This document shows, piece after piece, positions 1 through 8,100 of a DNA stretch of 10,820 nucleotides. Origin of the DNA: JBBQBQ01 sp038317685 (lineage in GTDB: Bacteria; Desulfobacterota; Desulfuromonadia; Desulfuromonadales; DDH964); NCBI GenBank assembly GCA_038317685.1, contig JBBQBQ010000109.1, positions 1-10,820 on the forward strand. The letters run 5' to 3'. The notes beneath the pieces are model-generated. The model was given only the letters and a program-made list of their open reading frames with translations. It was not told the DNA's origin and made no database searches. Within the stretch, counting starts at the first letter, position 1. Each line of letters begins with the position of its first letter. The position numbers and the translations under genes were made by a program.

Positions 1-1392
1 GACCACGGGGGGCGGGATGGTCACGGTACACCCCTGGCTGCCGTTGGTCCAGGAGCTGTCCGTGGCGCCGCTTAAAGTCCCTTTCACCCGGTAGTAGTAG
101 GTTCCATTGCCCTTGCCGCTGATGGAGGCGCTGGTCGACGAGCCGTTATAGACCGGACTCGAACCGGAGAAGGAGGCACTGGTCGACTCTTCGAGGACAT
201 AACCGGCGCCTGCAGTCGAGGAGGACCCCCAGCTCACCGAATAGGAGCCGGTCGAGCTGCTCGACGGTACGTTGACACTGGTCGGCGGCGTGACGTTGGT
301 CGGCGGCGGTGGGGCAACCGAGACGGAGCAGCCGTTCGATCCCTGCACCCAGCCACTGTCGGTGAGCCCGCTCTTGATCGCCTTGACCCGATAATAATAG
401 GTGCCGTTTCCCTTGCCGCTGATCGAAGCGCTGGTCGAGGTGCCGCTGTAGGCGGTCCGCAGACCGGCGGAGAACCCGCTGTTGGTTGCCTCCTCCAGCA
501 CGTAACTGGCACCATAGGTGGGTGAATCACTCCAACCCACCGAATAATTGCCGCTGCTGCTGGAGGACGGGACGCTGATGGCAGAGGGCGGAGAGGCATT
601 GGTCACCGGCGGCGGAATGGAGACGGTACAAGCGCTGCCGCCGACTTTCGGGGAACTGTCCTGATAACCGATCGCGGTGGTTTTGACCCGGTAATAGTAG
701 CTGCCGTTGGTCTTGCCGACGATCGGCGCCGAGGTTGCGGCTCCCGAGTAGGCGGTTCGCAGGTTGGCGGTAAAGCCGCTGTCGGTCGCCTCTTCCAGAA
801 TGTAGCCAGGGACCGACGGGGGATCATAGCCGGCATCCGGCAGGGTCGCGACGCCCCAACTGACGATGAAGTTGCCGGAACTGCTCGAACCCGGCACCGT
901 GATGGTGGGCGGCGCCCCGGCCGTCGGGTAAGTGGCCGACAACTGGCTGGTCCAGTGGCCGTCGACCGTCATCAGCGACGGATCGGTCAGGTCAACCCCG
1001 AACCCTGCTGCTGAAAATACCATGTCGGACGTTTCCGCTCCTGCCGACGGGCTGTAGACGGCCCACTCAAGAGCATCGTCGGGGTAGGCGTAGATCACCA
1101 GGTTGAAGGCGGTCGCCCCGGTGGCTGTGGCCGCGACCACGGCGGCCCCCACCACCTCTCCACTGACCCGGACGCCGATTTCCGTCCCGACGGGGGCCGG
1201 CCCGCCGTTCACCTCAAGGTAGCCGGCGACGTCCATGGTGGAGAGCGGGTTGACCGGCTCGACCCGCAGAAAGTGGGTCGGCTGGACGGCTCCGGCGGCG
1301 GCTACCCAGATCAACAGCACGATCTGGGCCAAAGCCAGCGTAAAGAATCCCCGGGCGCCGCGTTGCGTGCGTTGCCATTTGCTGCCAGACAT
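1..1392 (-). CDS. Exported fibronectin type III repeat protein, C-terminus cut by window edge
   Basis: This reading frame stays open for 464 codons and runs off the left edge, so its true end is not seen. It starts at an ATG 4 nt after the stop of the upstream gene, and a GGAGA ribosome site 9 nt ahead lies inside that gene's tail, which suggests translational coupling. Residues 16-35 form a hydrophobic signal segment ending in AGA, a plausible signal peptidase I site. Residues about 48-130 form a beta-rich domain (NPLST, GGPAPVGTEIGV, VIYAYPDD) related to one in the neighbouring gene. From about residue 160 come three fibronectin type III-like repeats with an exact 100-residue period. Each carries an EE(A/S)T strand, a YYYRVK strand (232, 332, 432) and one cysteine (255, 355, 455). 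Short PPP linkers join them. No catalytic motif is visible. Such repeats usually serve adhesion or spacing outside the cell; the precise role is unknown. Confidence 0.9.
   Translation of the reverse strand, partial: MSGSKWQRTQRGARGFFTLALAQIVLLIWVAAAGAVQPTHFLRVEPVNPLSTMDVAGYLEVNGGPAPVGTEIGVRVSGEVVGAAVVAATATGATAFNLVIYAYPDDALEWAVYSPSAGAETSDMVFSAAGFGVDLTDPSLMTVDGHWTSQLSATYPTAGAPPTITVPGSSSSGNFIVSWGVATLPDAGYDPPSVPGYILEEATDSGFTANLRTAYSGAATSAPIVGKTNGSYYYRVKTTAIGYQDSSPKVGGSACTVSIPPPVTNASPPSAISVPSSSSSGNYSVGWSDSPTYGASYVLEEATNSGFSAGLRTAYSGTSTSASISGKGNGTYYYRVKAIKSGLTDSGWVQGSNGCSVSVAPPPPTNVTPPTSVNVPSSSSTGSYSVSWGSSSTAGAGYVLEESTSASFSGSSPVYNGSSTSASISGKGNGTYYYRVKGTLSGATDSSWTNGSQGCTVTIPPPVV
12..915 (-). repeat. 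Three in-frame 300-bp fibronectin III repeats
   Basis: The coding DNA repeats with a period of exactly 300 bp. The YYYRVK-coding block sits at about 686-699, 386-399 and 86-99. The two left-hand copies are the more alike: both encode SASISGKGNGTYYYRVK. The right-hand copy, first in the protein, reads SAPIVGKTNGSYYYRVK. This fits duplication with later divergence of the first unit. More copies may lie beyond the left edge. Confidence 0.85.
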
Positions 1393-1396
1393 CCGT

Positions 1397-3274
1397 CTAA
1401 TCTCCATAATAGAGAGAGGCCTCGGAATCGAGGTGCATCAGGTACCCCCGGCCGGGACCCAGAAACTTCAAGGTCTGAAATTCGGCCGGGTACGGCGGAT
1501 CGAACCGTTGGAAGTCGGTCCCGGTCCAGCCCTGCAGCCAGTAGTCGGGCGGCGACGCGACCGGCAGGGGGTTCAGATGAAACGCCTGGTCGAGGGCGGC
1601 GACCGTGGTCAGGGGCGGGATCGGTTGATATCCGCCCGCCGCCGGATAGGCGGCGCCGGCAGCGGCTTCGGCGCCGCTCACGGCGCGTACGTCCTGCCCC
1701 CAGTAACCGACCATGGTCGAGCCTCCCGGAAGGTCCAGGATCGCGCCCGGATCGAGGGGCGGGAGGGAGCTATCTGCGTTGAGGGTCAGGACCGCCCCGT
1801 TGGCATCGGTGACGTGGATGAAATAGCCGTAGCCGCCGGCGATATAGGTCAAATCGTTGCCCGTTTCAAGGAGGTTCGCGGGATCGTCGCTGCCGAAGGC
1901 GTAATAGTAACTGCCCCTGCGGTTGACGATCTGGTCGTATTGCCCATCAATGGAAGAAAAGACCTCGGCAAGATCGGCGACCGCCAGATGGTCAACCGTC
2001 TGCCCGCTACCTTCCGGGGGGACCGGCAACAGGGATTCGTCAGTGGCGCTACCGGTGTTCAGATACCAGTCGACCGCCAGGGGGAACGAAATGAGGTTCC
2101 AGCCGGCCTGCAGGGGTATGGTGATGGGGCTCCCCCAGGCCAGATCGACCTGCGCATAGCCCCCCGCGGCCCAGGCGACCGGGCGCGGCGTGCTGAGTAG
2201 CCGAACCGTCCGGCTGTTGGTACTGTCCCAGGCCAGGAAGGTCAATCGTTCACCGGGCTGGGCGCCTTCATCTTGCGCCGGGGTGGTGGGGTCGTCGCCA
2301 TAGACGACCAGGGGGCCGTAGACGCCGCGGGCATCCACCGGAGCCGACCCGACCAGGTTATAGGTCGAATCGTAGACGCCGACCTCATCTCCGGCCTGGG
2401 CTGGGACCCCGAGGAGGGTGACGTTGCCGGCAAAGACGGTCGCCAGGGGGCTGGTCCGAATCGAACCGAAATGACCGGCGCCCGCAGTGATCACTATGGT
2501 GATCGGCAGCGTGCCGCTCTCCGTGCCGCCCCCAAAGGTGAAGTCGCCTTGCAGGGTGAAGGAATCGCCGGCGGCGCCGGTGACCGTCAACAGGCCGTTG
2601 CTGTCGACCACGGCCGGGCAAGGGACGGTGCTGCAGGCGTTGACAATCCAGGCGTCGGGAGCGACGAGCGCCGAGGATCCATCGTCGAAGGTCGCAAAGG
2701 CCTGATAGTTGGCGGCAGTCGCCGGGGCCAGCTGAGCCGGCCCGAGGATGGCCAGATTGATCAGCTTGACGGTCGCCACCTGGTAAGGCAGGGGCGGTTC
2801 GAAGTTGTCGCCGTTAAAGCTGATCCAGCCGATATTCTCCCCCCAGGCAAACCCGTGAAAGTGGCCGGTGGCATCGATGGTGACGGTCCCGGCTGCGGGA
2901 GCATGGTCAGGATTGAAATTGATCCAGCCGGTCGTCTCGCTCCAGGCATAGCCGGAGAGATGATTCCCGTTACGGTTGACCCCCCAGTCGGCGGCAGAGT
3001 CATTGGCGTATGTGCCGCTGGTCCGGGCATCGACCCCCAGCCTGATCCAGCCGATGTTTTCACCCCAGGCCGAGCCGATGAGATGATCCGAATAGACCGT
3101 GACCCCGCCGCCGCTGGGGGCGAAGTTGATCCAGCCGGTGGTCTCCGACCAGGCCCATTTGTAGGTGCTGTGGATGTTCCCGGTGACAGCCAGAGTCGTC
3201 CCCGGGAAGACGGCCATTCCGGCCCACAAGCCCACCAGCAGCGCGAATATTTTCAATAAACCGATTTTCCGCAT
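1397..3274 (-). CDS. Exported GWI-repeat protein with Ig-like and 'GWNLISFPL' domains
   Basis: The product is 625 residues. I chose the ATG giving MRKIGLLK because an AAGGGGA ribosome site lies 9 nt upstream and the signal peptide then starts normally; an ATG 13 codons earlier lacks this. Residues 1-29 are a signal peptide ending TLA. Residues 40-153 hold four aromatic repeats in alternating form: AWSETTGWINF at 41 and 110, AWGENIGWI at 69 and 143. Residues about 168-262 look like a bacterial Ig-like domain with two cysteines (214, 219). Residues about 274-355 form a beta domain (GVPAQAGDEVGV, VVYGDDP) shared with the next gene. Residues 383-625 contain LQAGWNLISFPL and end in a GPGRGYLM strand, a pattern common in secreted proteins. 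No enzyme motif or sorting tail is evident. It probably sits on or outside the cell surface; the function is not recognised. Confidence 0.9.
   Translation of the reverse strand: MRKIGLLKIFALLVGLWAGMAVFPGTTLAVTGNIHSTYKWAWSETTGWINFAPSGGGVTVYSDHLIGSAWGENIGWIRLGVDARTSGTYANDSAADWGVNRNGNHLSGYAWSETTGWINFNPDHAPAAGTVTIDATGHFHGFAWGENIGWISFNGDNFEPPLPYQVATVKLINLAILGPAQLAPATAANYQAFATFDDGSSALVAPDAWIVNACSTVPCPAVVDSNGLLTVTGAAGDSFTLQGDFTFGGGTESGTLPITIVITAGAGHFGSIRTSPLATVFAGNVTLLGVPAQAGDEVGVYDSTYNLVGSAPVDARGVYGPLVVYGDDPTTPAQDEGAQPGERLTFLAWDSTNSRTVRLLSTPRPVAWAAGGYAQVDLAWGSPITIPLQAGWNLISFPLAVDWYLNTGSATDESLLPVPPEGSGQTVDHLAVADLAEVFSSIDGQYDQIVNRRGSYYYAFGSDDPANLLETGNDLTYIAGGYGYFIHVTDANGAVLTLNADSSLPPLDPGAILDLPGGSTMVGYWGQDVRAVSGAEAAAGAAYPAAGGYQPIPPLTTVAALDQAFHLNPLPVASPPDYWLQGWTGTDFQRFDPPYPAEFQTLKFLGPGRGYLMHLDSEASLYYGD
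2816..3157 (-). repeat. Four GWI repeats in A-B-A-B order
   Basis: Four copies of an AW-x-E-x-x-GWI unit lie at residues 40-51, 68-79, 109-120 and 142-153 of the encoded protein. Copies 1 and 3 are identical over AWSETTGWINF, and copies 2 and 4 are identical over AWGENIGWI. This implies that a two-unit block was duplicated. Similar 'AWSxxxGWI' repeats occur in many uncharacterised exported bacterial proteins; the fold and ligand are not known to me. Confidence 0.8.
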
Positions 3275-3340
3275 GAACCCGTTCCCCTTAGGACCGCAAG
3301 AAAGGTTGGTCACCCATGGCCGCCCAAACGACGCCCCGGA

Positions 3341-4444
3341 TTATTGCGCGACGATGGTTTTGGTGGCCGGTGGGCTGTCCCAGGTGCCGAAATTGACAAC
3401 CAGCTGGACGATGTAGCTCCCCGCACGGTCGGCGACAAAGGTCGGATTGACCAGGGTCGGGTCGCTCAGCACCGCGGCGCTCCCGGCGGGAACCTGGGTC
3501 AGCTTCCATTTGTAGGTCGCCGTGGCGCCGCCGGTATTGTTCGGCAGGGAGGAGCTACTGCCGTTCAGGCTGACCGGCGCGTTGGTGGAAACCGGGGTCG
3601 CGGCGGAAATGGCGGCGACCGGAGCGACAAAATTGCCGCTGCGAACCGGCAATAGGTTATTGGTCAGGAGAATGCCGTTCCGGGTTATCGAGCCGCCGTC
3701 AATAGTGACGACATAACGGTCAGAGGTGACACCCAGCACCGACACGGAAGTCCAATAGTAGTCAGAAAAGTTGACGTCGAACGTGTCGGTCCCTTTGGCG
3801 TTTCCCTGATAATTGGAATATACGGGATTGTAATAGCGAAAATCGAACAGACTGAGTATCTCGAACAGGGTCGGAATCCGCCAGCCCCCCGGATTGGTTC
3901 CGTTCGCGAAACAGGTTGCGTCCTTGAGCCCGGCATTCAAATCGGCGATTCCCTGACCAGCACCGGCAAAGTTGACGCTTCCCATGCACACCGGATGTTT
4001 CAGCCACTCCAGGCCCGTCAGGTGATCGCGGACCAGGCCGGGATTCGCGGCCCCGGACGGATCGGTTTCGCTGAAGCGGGGGGTGGGTATCGCCACCCCG
4101 GGGCTGAAACGGCCGTCGGGATAGGGCATCCTCTGGACCAGGGCCAGGTGCGGAGGGAACGGTTGATCCAACGGCCCACCGGTCCCCTGGGCATCGACCC
4201 GGTTCAGGACCTCCTTCAAGGTATGGCCGGTCGCCTGAGGACCGGCCGCCGGAGACGTGGGGGCTCCGGCCCCGACCTCATGGCCGGACAAACGGTCGTA
4301 TATGTCGGTCAGGCTCGGCATCGACTGATCCCCGCCGGGAGGATCAAGGGTCCCGGCCAGGGAGGTGCCGCCGCTGAAGATGATCAGCATTGCCGATAAA
4401 CCAGCGAGCCAACATGCTTTACCCAATGTCTTGAAAGTGACCAT
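3341..4444 (-). CDS. Exported DUF1566 protein with C-terminal PKD/REJ-like domain
   Basis: The product is 367 residues. I chose the ATG giving MVTFKTLG because AGGA lies 6 nt ahead and a signal peptide (1-30, ending SLA) follows; the frame stays open 43 codons further upstream but that stretch looks non-coding. Residues 42-82 carry an SLTDIYDRL...ATGHTLKEVLNRV stretch often found ahead of this domain. Residues 138-270 match DUF1566 (C-type-lectin-like): VRDHLTGLEWLK, GGWRIPTLFEILSLFD, YYWTSVS and LPVRSG, with Cys153 and Cys178 possibly paired. Residues about 274-367 look like a PKD/REJ-type beta sandwich (YKWKLTQVPAGSAA, PTFVADRAGSYIVQL). It is first in the putative operon, 66 nt ahead of the GWI-repeat gene with no terminator between. 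A role in surface binding or display is inferred from the folds; no substrate is known. Confidence 0.9.
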   Translation of the reverse strand: MVTFKTLGKACWLAGLSAMLIIFSGGTSLAGTLDPPGGDQSMPSLTDIYDRLSGHEVGAGAPTSPAAGPQATGHTLKEVLNRVDAQGTGGPLDQPFPPHLALVQRMPYPDGRFSPGVAIPTPRFSETDPSGAANPGLVRDHLTGLEWLKHPVCMGSVNFAGAGQGIADLNAGLKDATCFANGTNPGGWRIPTLFEILSLFDFRYYNPVYSNYQGNAKGTDTFDVNFSDYYWTSVSVLGVTSDRYVVTIDGGSITRNGILLTNNLLPVRSGNFVAPVAAISAATPVSTNAPVSLNGSSSSLPNNTGGATATYKWKLTQVPAGSAAVLSDPTLVNPTFVADRAGSYIVQLVVNFGTWDSPPATKTIVAQ

Positions 4445-4716
4445 GGCTAATCCTTTTTTTTTCGGTTCGAAAGGGGCTGAATCCATCACGAAGGAATTTT
4501 CTGTGAGAATTTGGGGCCGAACCCGGAACGGAAACCGCGGCAAGTGACAAATCGAGGCAATCGGTGGTGGCAAATGCCCGGGTCCAGGCTCCGGCCAAGG
4601 TTGAAAGAGTGCCCGTTCCTACCTCCCCGCCTTAATCGGGGGGGGCTCAAGGGCCTGTTTCAGGACCTCCGGGACTCTGGGAGCAAAGAACCCCGCGGTT
4701 GAAAAGCCGCCCGCTC
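4445..4716 (-). other. Structured untranslated leader of the three-gene operon
   Basis: About 270 nt separate the predicted promoter from the start codon of the DUF1566 gene. The stretch contains a strong hairpin at its 5' end (4679-4718), a small CCTG/CAGG hairpin (about 4659-4669) and a CCCCG/CGGGG hairpin (about 4625-4641). I compared it by eye with the c-di-GMP (GEMM) riboswitch consensus on both strands and found no GGACGCAAAGCC-like core. It could be an unrecognised riboswitch or simply a stabilising leader. Confidence 0.4.
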
Positions 4717-4718
4717 CC
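4679..4718 (-). promoter_or_regulatory. 5' leader hairpin of the DUF1566 operon
   Basis: On the minus strand GGGAGC (4718-4713) pairs perfectly with GCTCCC (4684-4679), and an inner GCGG/CCGC stem closes a CTTTTCAA loop. The hairpin begins close to where either promoter reading would start transcription. No U-tract follows, so it is not an intrinsic terminator. A transcript-stabilising or regulatory role is inferred. Confidence 0.45.
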
Positions 4719-4726
4719 TAAGTTGG

Positions 4727-4742
4727 TGCAAAAGATATACCG
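4727..4742 (-). promoter_or_regulatory. Candidate sigma54-type promoter of the DUF1566 operon
   Basis: On the minus strand the sequence CGGTAT-ATCTT-TTGCA has GG and GC separated by exactly 10 nt. It matches the -12 TTGCA fully and the -24 element at 3 of 6 positions. A TTGACG hexamer at 4746-4741 could instead be a sigma70 -35 box, but the -10 at the right spacing (ACTTAG) is poor. Both readings place the start near 4713-4717. Confidence 0.35.
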
Positions 4743-4746
4743 TCAA

Positions 4747-5096
4747 CTTCACCCGGCGCCGCATGAAACGGCAATGCGGTAAAATCAGGATAATGCGCGA
4801 ACCTTAACATGAAATCGTTGGTTATAGTAACCCCTCGTCAGATTATTTTCCCTCGATTAAAAATTGCGGGTGGAGTCGCGCTTGATTCTGAACGGTTTTT
4901 GGTGACTTAGTCCCTTGGCGAATGGTTCAGAGGGTTTTGGTTTATGGCCCGCCCCCCGGGTTGCAGGGTTGTATTCGTCCCGGGGAACAACGGCAATTCA
5001 GCTGAGCGGCCCTTCGAATCCCGATGGCTGCAGGTGCCGACGGCCTGGGACTTAACGGCCAAGGGAAGGGTTTTTTCAAGGGGGGAATTGCGGTGT
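4747..5096. other. Non-coding spacer with no recognised gene
   Basis: This 350-bp stretch lies between the operon promoter and the lipoprotein terminator. It holds a perfect CCGCAT/ATGCGG inverted repeat (4759-4779) just upstream of the candidate promoter, an AT-richer segment around 4830-4865, and short weak hairpins. The small reading frames here lack ribosome sites or run through the terminator. A TTCGAATCC string near 5013 resembles a tRNA T-loop, but its flanks do not pair. Confidence 0.5.
4759..4779. promoter_or_regulatory. Inverted repeat upstream of the DUF1566 operon promoter
   Basis: CCGCAT and ATGCGG form perfect 6-bp arms around a 9-bp centre. The repeat lies about 20-50 bp upstream of the candidate -24/-35 elements, a fitting place for an activator or repressor site. 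No known regulator consensus was recognised. Confidence 0.3.
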
Positions 5097-5126
5097 AAAA
5101 AAAAAGGGCCGTGCAAAGCACGGCCC
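5097..5126 (-). terminator. Rho-independent terminator of the lipoprotein gene
   Basis: On the minus strand a perfect 9-bp stem GGGCCGTGC/GCACGGCCC with a TTT loop is followed directly by nine T residues. It lies 35 nt past the lipoprotein stop codon. This is a textbook intrinsic terminator and separates the lipoprotein unit from the operon to its left. Confidence 0.95.
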
Positions 5127-5160
5127 TACTCTATCGAAGGTTGAGCTAACTCAGGTCAGA

Positions 5161-8100
5161 TTACTGAGCCGATATGCGGCCGAGGGTCTCAGTGACCTTG
5201 GCACGCAGCGTGGTGTCGGCATCATTGAATGCCGGAATCCACTGAGTGGAGAAAACCATCCCCTCGAAACCAGCCGGGGCATTGGTCGGGGTGAGCAGGT
5301 TCGGGGTACGCATCCCGAGGGAGGCATTCCCGGCGGATGCCGTACCGGCGTTGGTGATGTTGTAGGCAACGGTCAGGACACTCCCGACCGCGTTAGCGGT
5401 ACAGGTGTAGACGGCCCCCAGGTCGGCGAGGCCATTGTCAGTCACGCCGAACCAGGTGGTGCAGTTGGCGATGGCATGGCTGACGGTGTTGTAGTCAGAC
5501 AGGGTGGTACCGCTCGAAAGCGGCGGAGCGGCATCGATAGCGGTAGCAAAGGTCCGATACCAGTCGGGAGCCGCACCGGTGATGGTCCAGGTGACGGTGA
5601 AGTTGCCGGTCAGCCCGTCAGTCGTGGTGATGGTACCAATGTCGCCCCAAGCCGGGGTAACTATGGCGCGCTGGTTGATCTCGGCGATAATCTCGGCGTT
5701 AACCACGCCGAAGACCGGTGCGTTGACGATATTGCCGATGGACGCGCACTCGGGGTTAGTGGTGGAGGCCGGAGGATTGATGCCGCCGGTCCAGTTGGAC
5801 CATGCATTGTGATGGTCGTCCTGCACAAAGCCCCAGCTCAGGATGCCGTGGGGCAGCGCGGAGCCGGCGGTGGCCAGGTCGTTGTAGTCCGACTCAGCAT
5901 AAACCGCATGGATCGGGGCGGAGGTGGTCGGGAACCAGGTGCCGCTGATGAAAGAACCACCGCACATGAAGGGGCTGTCGGTGTCGATCCGAAGGGTCTT
6001 GCGATCGACGCTGAGGCTCCAGTTGGCGGTGTCGGTTGCGTCATAGCGAACGACGCAGGCATTGCTCTGATTGGCCGGCTCGAGCAGGCGGACGGTCGGC
6101 TCCTGCCACTGGGCCGGATTGAGAATCGGCTCGTTGAACTCGATGTAGAGGGAATTCTGGCCGTTGGCGTCAGCGTCGGCGATATAAGCGCGGTCGACGA
6201 AGGGAGGCATACGGTCATAGACGACAACCTTGGCGTTGGAGGCGCCGGAGGGGAGGTTAAGGTCGGTGGTGGTGAGGTCGTCGGAAACGTTCCCGAAGAG
6301 GTCAACCAGGGCGCCGGTGGCATCGATGATGCTGCCATGGTCGACGTTGGCGAAGTTAAGGATGTTGCTGGCGTCGAAGAGCACCAGGTCGGCGCGCGGG
6401 GTATTTGCCTGGTAGGTGTCCTGACGGTAAACGTCGTTGAGGAAAGCCCAGTTGTTAAGGGTGACGGTACCGTTGTAGGCGAACGAGGCAGTATTGATGC
6501 TGCCGAGGTCTTCGGTCACAGCCAGGCCGAGGCGACGGGAAGGCAGATAGCTGTCAAAGGCATGGGCGTCGTAGACGTCCGTGCGGGCGAAGGCCAGGTT
6601 GATGTTAGCAACGTCGCCACTGGCGTACTGGCAGTCGTTGGTGGTGGTGTCGCAGACGGTGTCTCTGGTGTAGAGGTCCCAGATGGTGATCGGCTCGACC
6701 AGGCCGTCGGCCGGGATCGGGGTGGCCGGGGTGTAGGTCGTGCTGGAGCTGTAAGGAACAGCTTCCTGGCGACCGAGCATCCGGGGGGTGACGGGGTAGA
6801 TGATGTGGGCGAACTGACCGGCAGAACCTTCGTCGGAGAGTTCAGCACCGGCCCCGTAGGCGACCAGGGCGGCGACGCCTTCGGAGGTATTGCAGACGCC
6901 GTAGGCGGTCTGCAGGGCGATGGTCGGCTTGGCGCAGTCGTTCAGGGTTACGGTGAACGCGGTGCCCTGGTAGCCGAAGTCGTCAACCGGGGTGATCTTG
7001 ACTTTTTCACCGACCGACACGCCGCTCACGCCGAAGGTGGCGTCTTTGGTGGTGTCGGCAACATAAGCGATGCCAGTGAAAACTTCCTGGGCGCAGATGT
7101 TGGACGGGGTGTCGCAATTGGCTCTGAAGCTTGAACCGGACGGGATGCTGATCAGGTAGGTATCGACGTTCGGCGCCGGGGTGAACTTGACGGAAGCCCA
7201 GTCGGTCGAGACGTCGATGGTGCTACCGGTCAGAGCCGAACCGAGGTTGCTCAGGATGGTCGCGGTGTCGTCCTGGTCGTCGATGTCGGCGATGGAGCCG
7301 AAAGCGCCGTCGTTGTGGCCGCCGTTAAGCTGCTGGTAGCCGCTGTAGTTGTTGCAGCAATCGGTGAAAACACCGGCATAAGCGGCGTCGAGATCCGCAT
7401 CATGACCGAGACTGCCGTCGCCGACATCGCAGACCTGAACACCGGTGACAGTGCCGAGGATGGTGTTCGGCTCCTGATAGGCGACCAGGCACAGTTTGAT
7501 GAAGGGGATGCAGTCGGCCGAGGAACCGCAGCCAGTGGCTGCGCCGGCGCCGAAGGCGTAGTCATAACCGACGGTGTCGGAGGCGCTCAGCATGTTGCCG
7601 GAGAGGTCCGTGAAGTCGGCACGAGCCAGGATAACGTCGAGCTTGTCACCAGGGGACAGCGCGACGTCGGCCGCCAGGGTGATGGTCAGGGTGTTGCCGG
7701 CCATGGTGGCGGTGAACTTGTCGGCCGGGATGTAGGTGTTCTTGGTGGTATTACGCAGGATGATGGCAGCGGGGTCGATGGTGGAGGCCATGGCCTCGGT
7801 GAAAACGACCTGGATACCGGCAGTACCATCGACGCCCCGCTTCAGGATCGCGCGGTAGTCGGTTGCAGTGCCGCCGTCCTGGTTGTTCGGATCGCAGTCG
7901 AAGCAGACGGCTTCGCCGATGATCGGGGTCACCCGAGCAACCTTCGGCTGGATGCTGTCGCTGCTGGTGATCTTGGTGACGCAGATTTGGCCGTCATTGA
8001 CAATCACGCCGGCTTCGTCGGCGGTGGTGACGGTGCTGGCATTGAAGTCGTAGTCGGGGATGTTGTAGGCCAGGGTGCTGTCGGCCGGAACGCCGGTGAT

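Noticed and set aside
1235..3259. Plus-strand frames of 321 and 328 codons opposite the FnIII and GWI genes
   Set aside because: Arginine- and glycine-rich antisense shadows without motifs or start signals.
4600..4740. c-di-GMP (GEMM) riboswitch
   Set aside because: The conserved core expected for this class was not found on either strand; only generic hairpins are present.
5000..5035. tRNA-like T-loop TTCGAATCC
   Set aside because: The bases on either side do not form a 5-bp T-stem, and no anticodon or acceptor arm is present.
4907..5144. Small reading frames on both strands between the terminator and the spacer
   Set aside because: Both run through the intrinsic terminator hairpin and lack ribosome sites.
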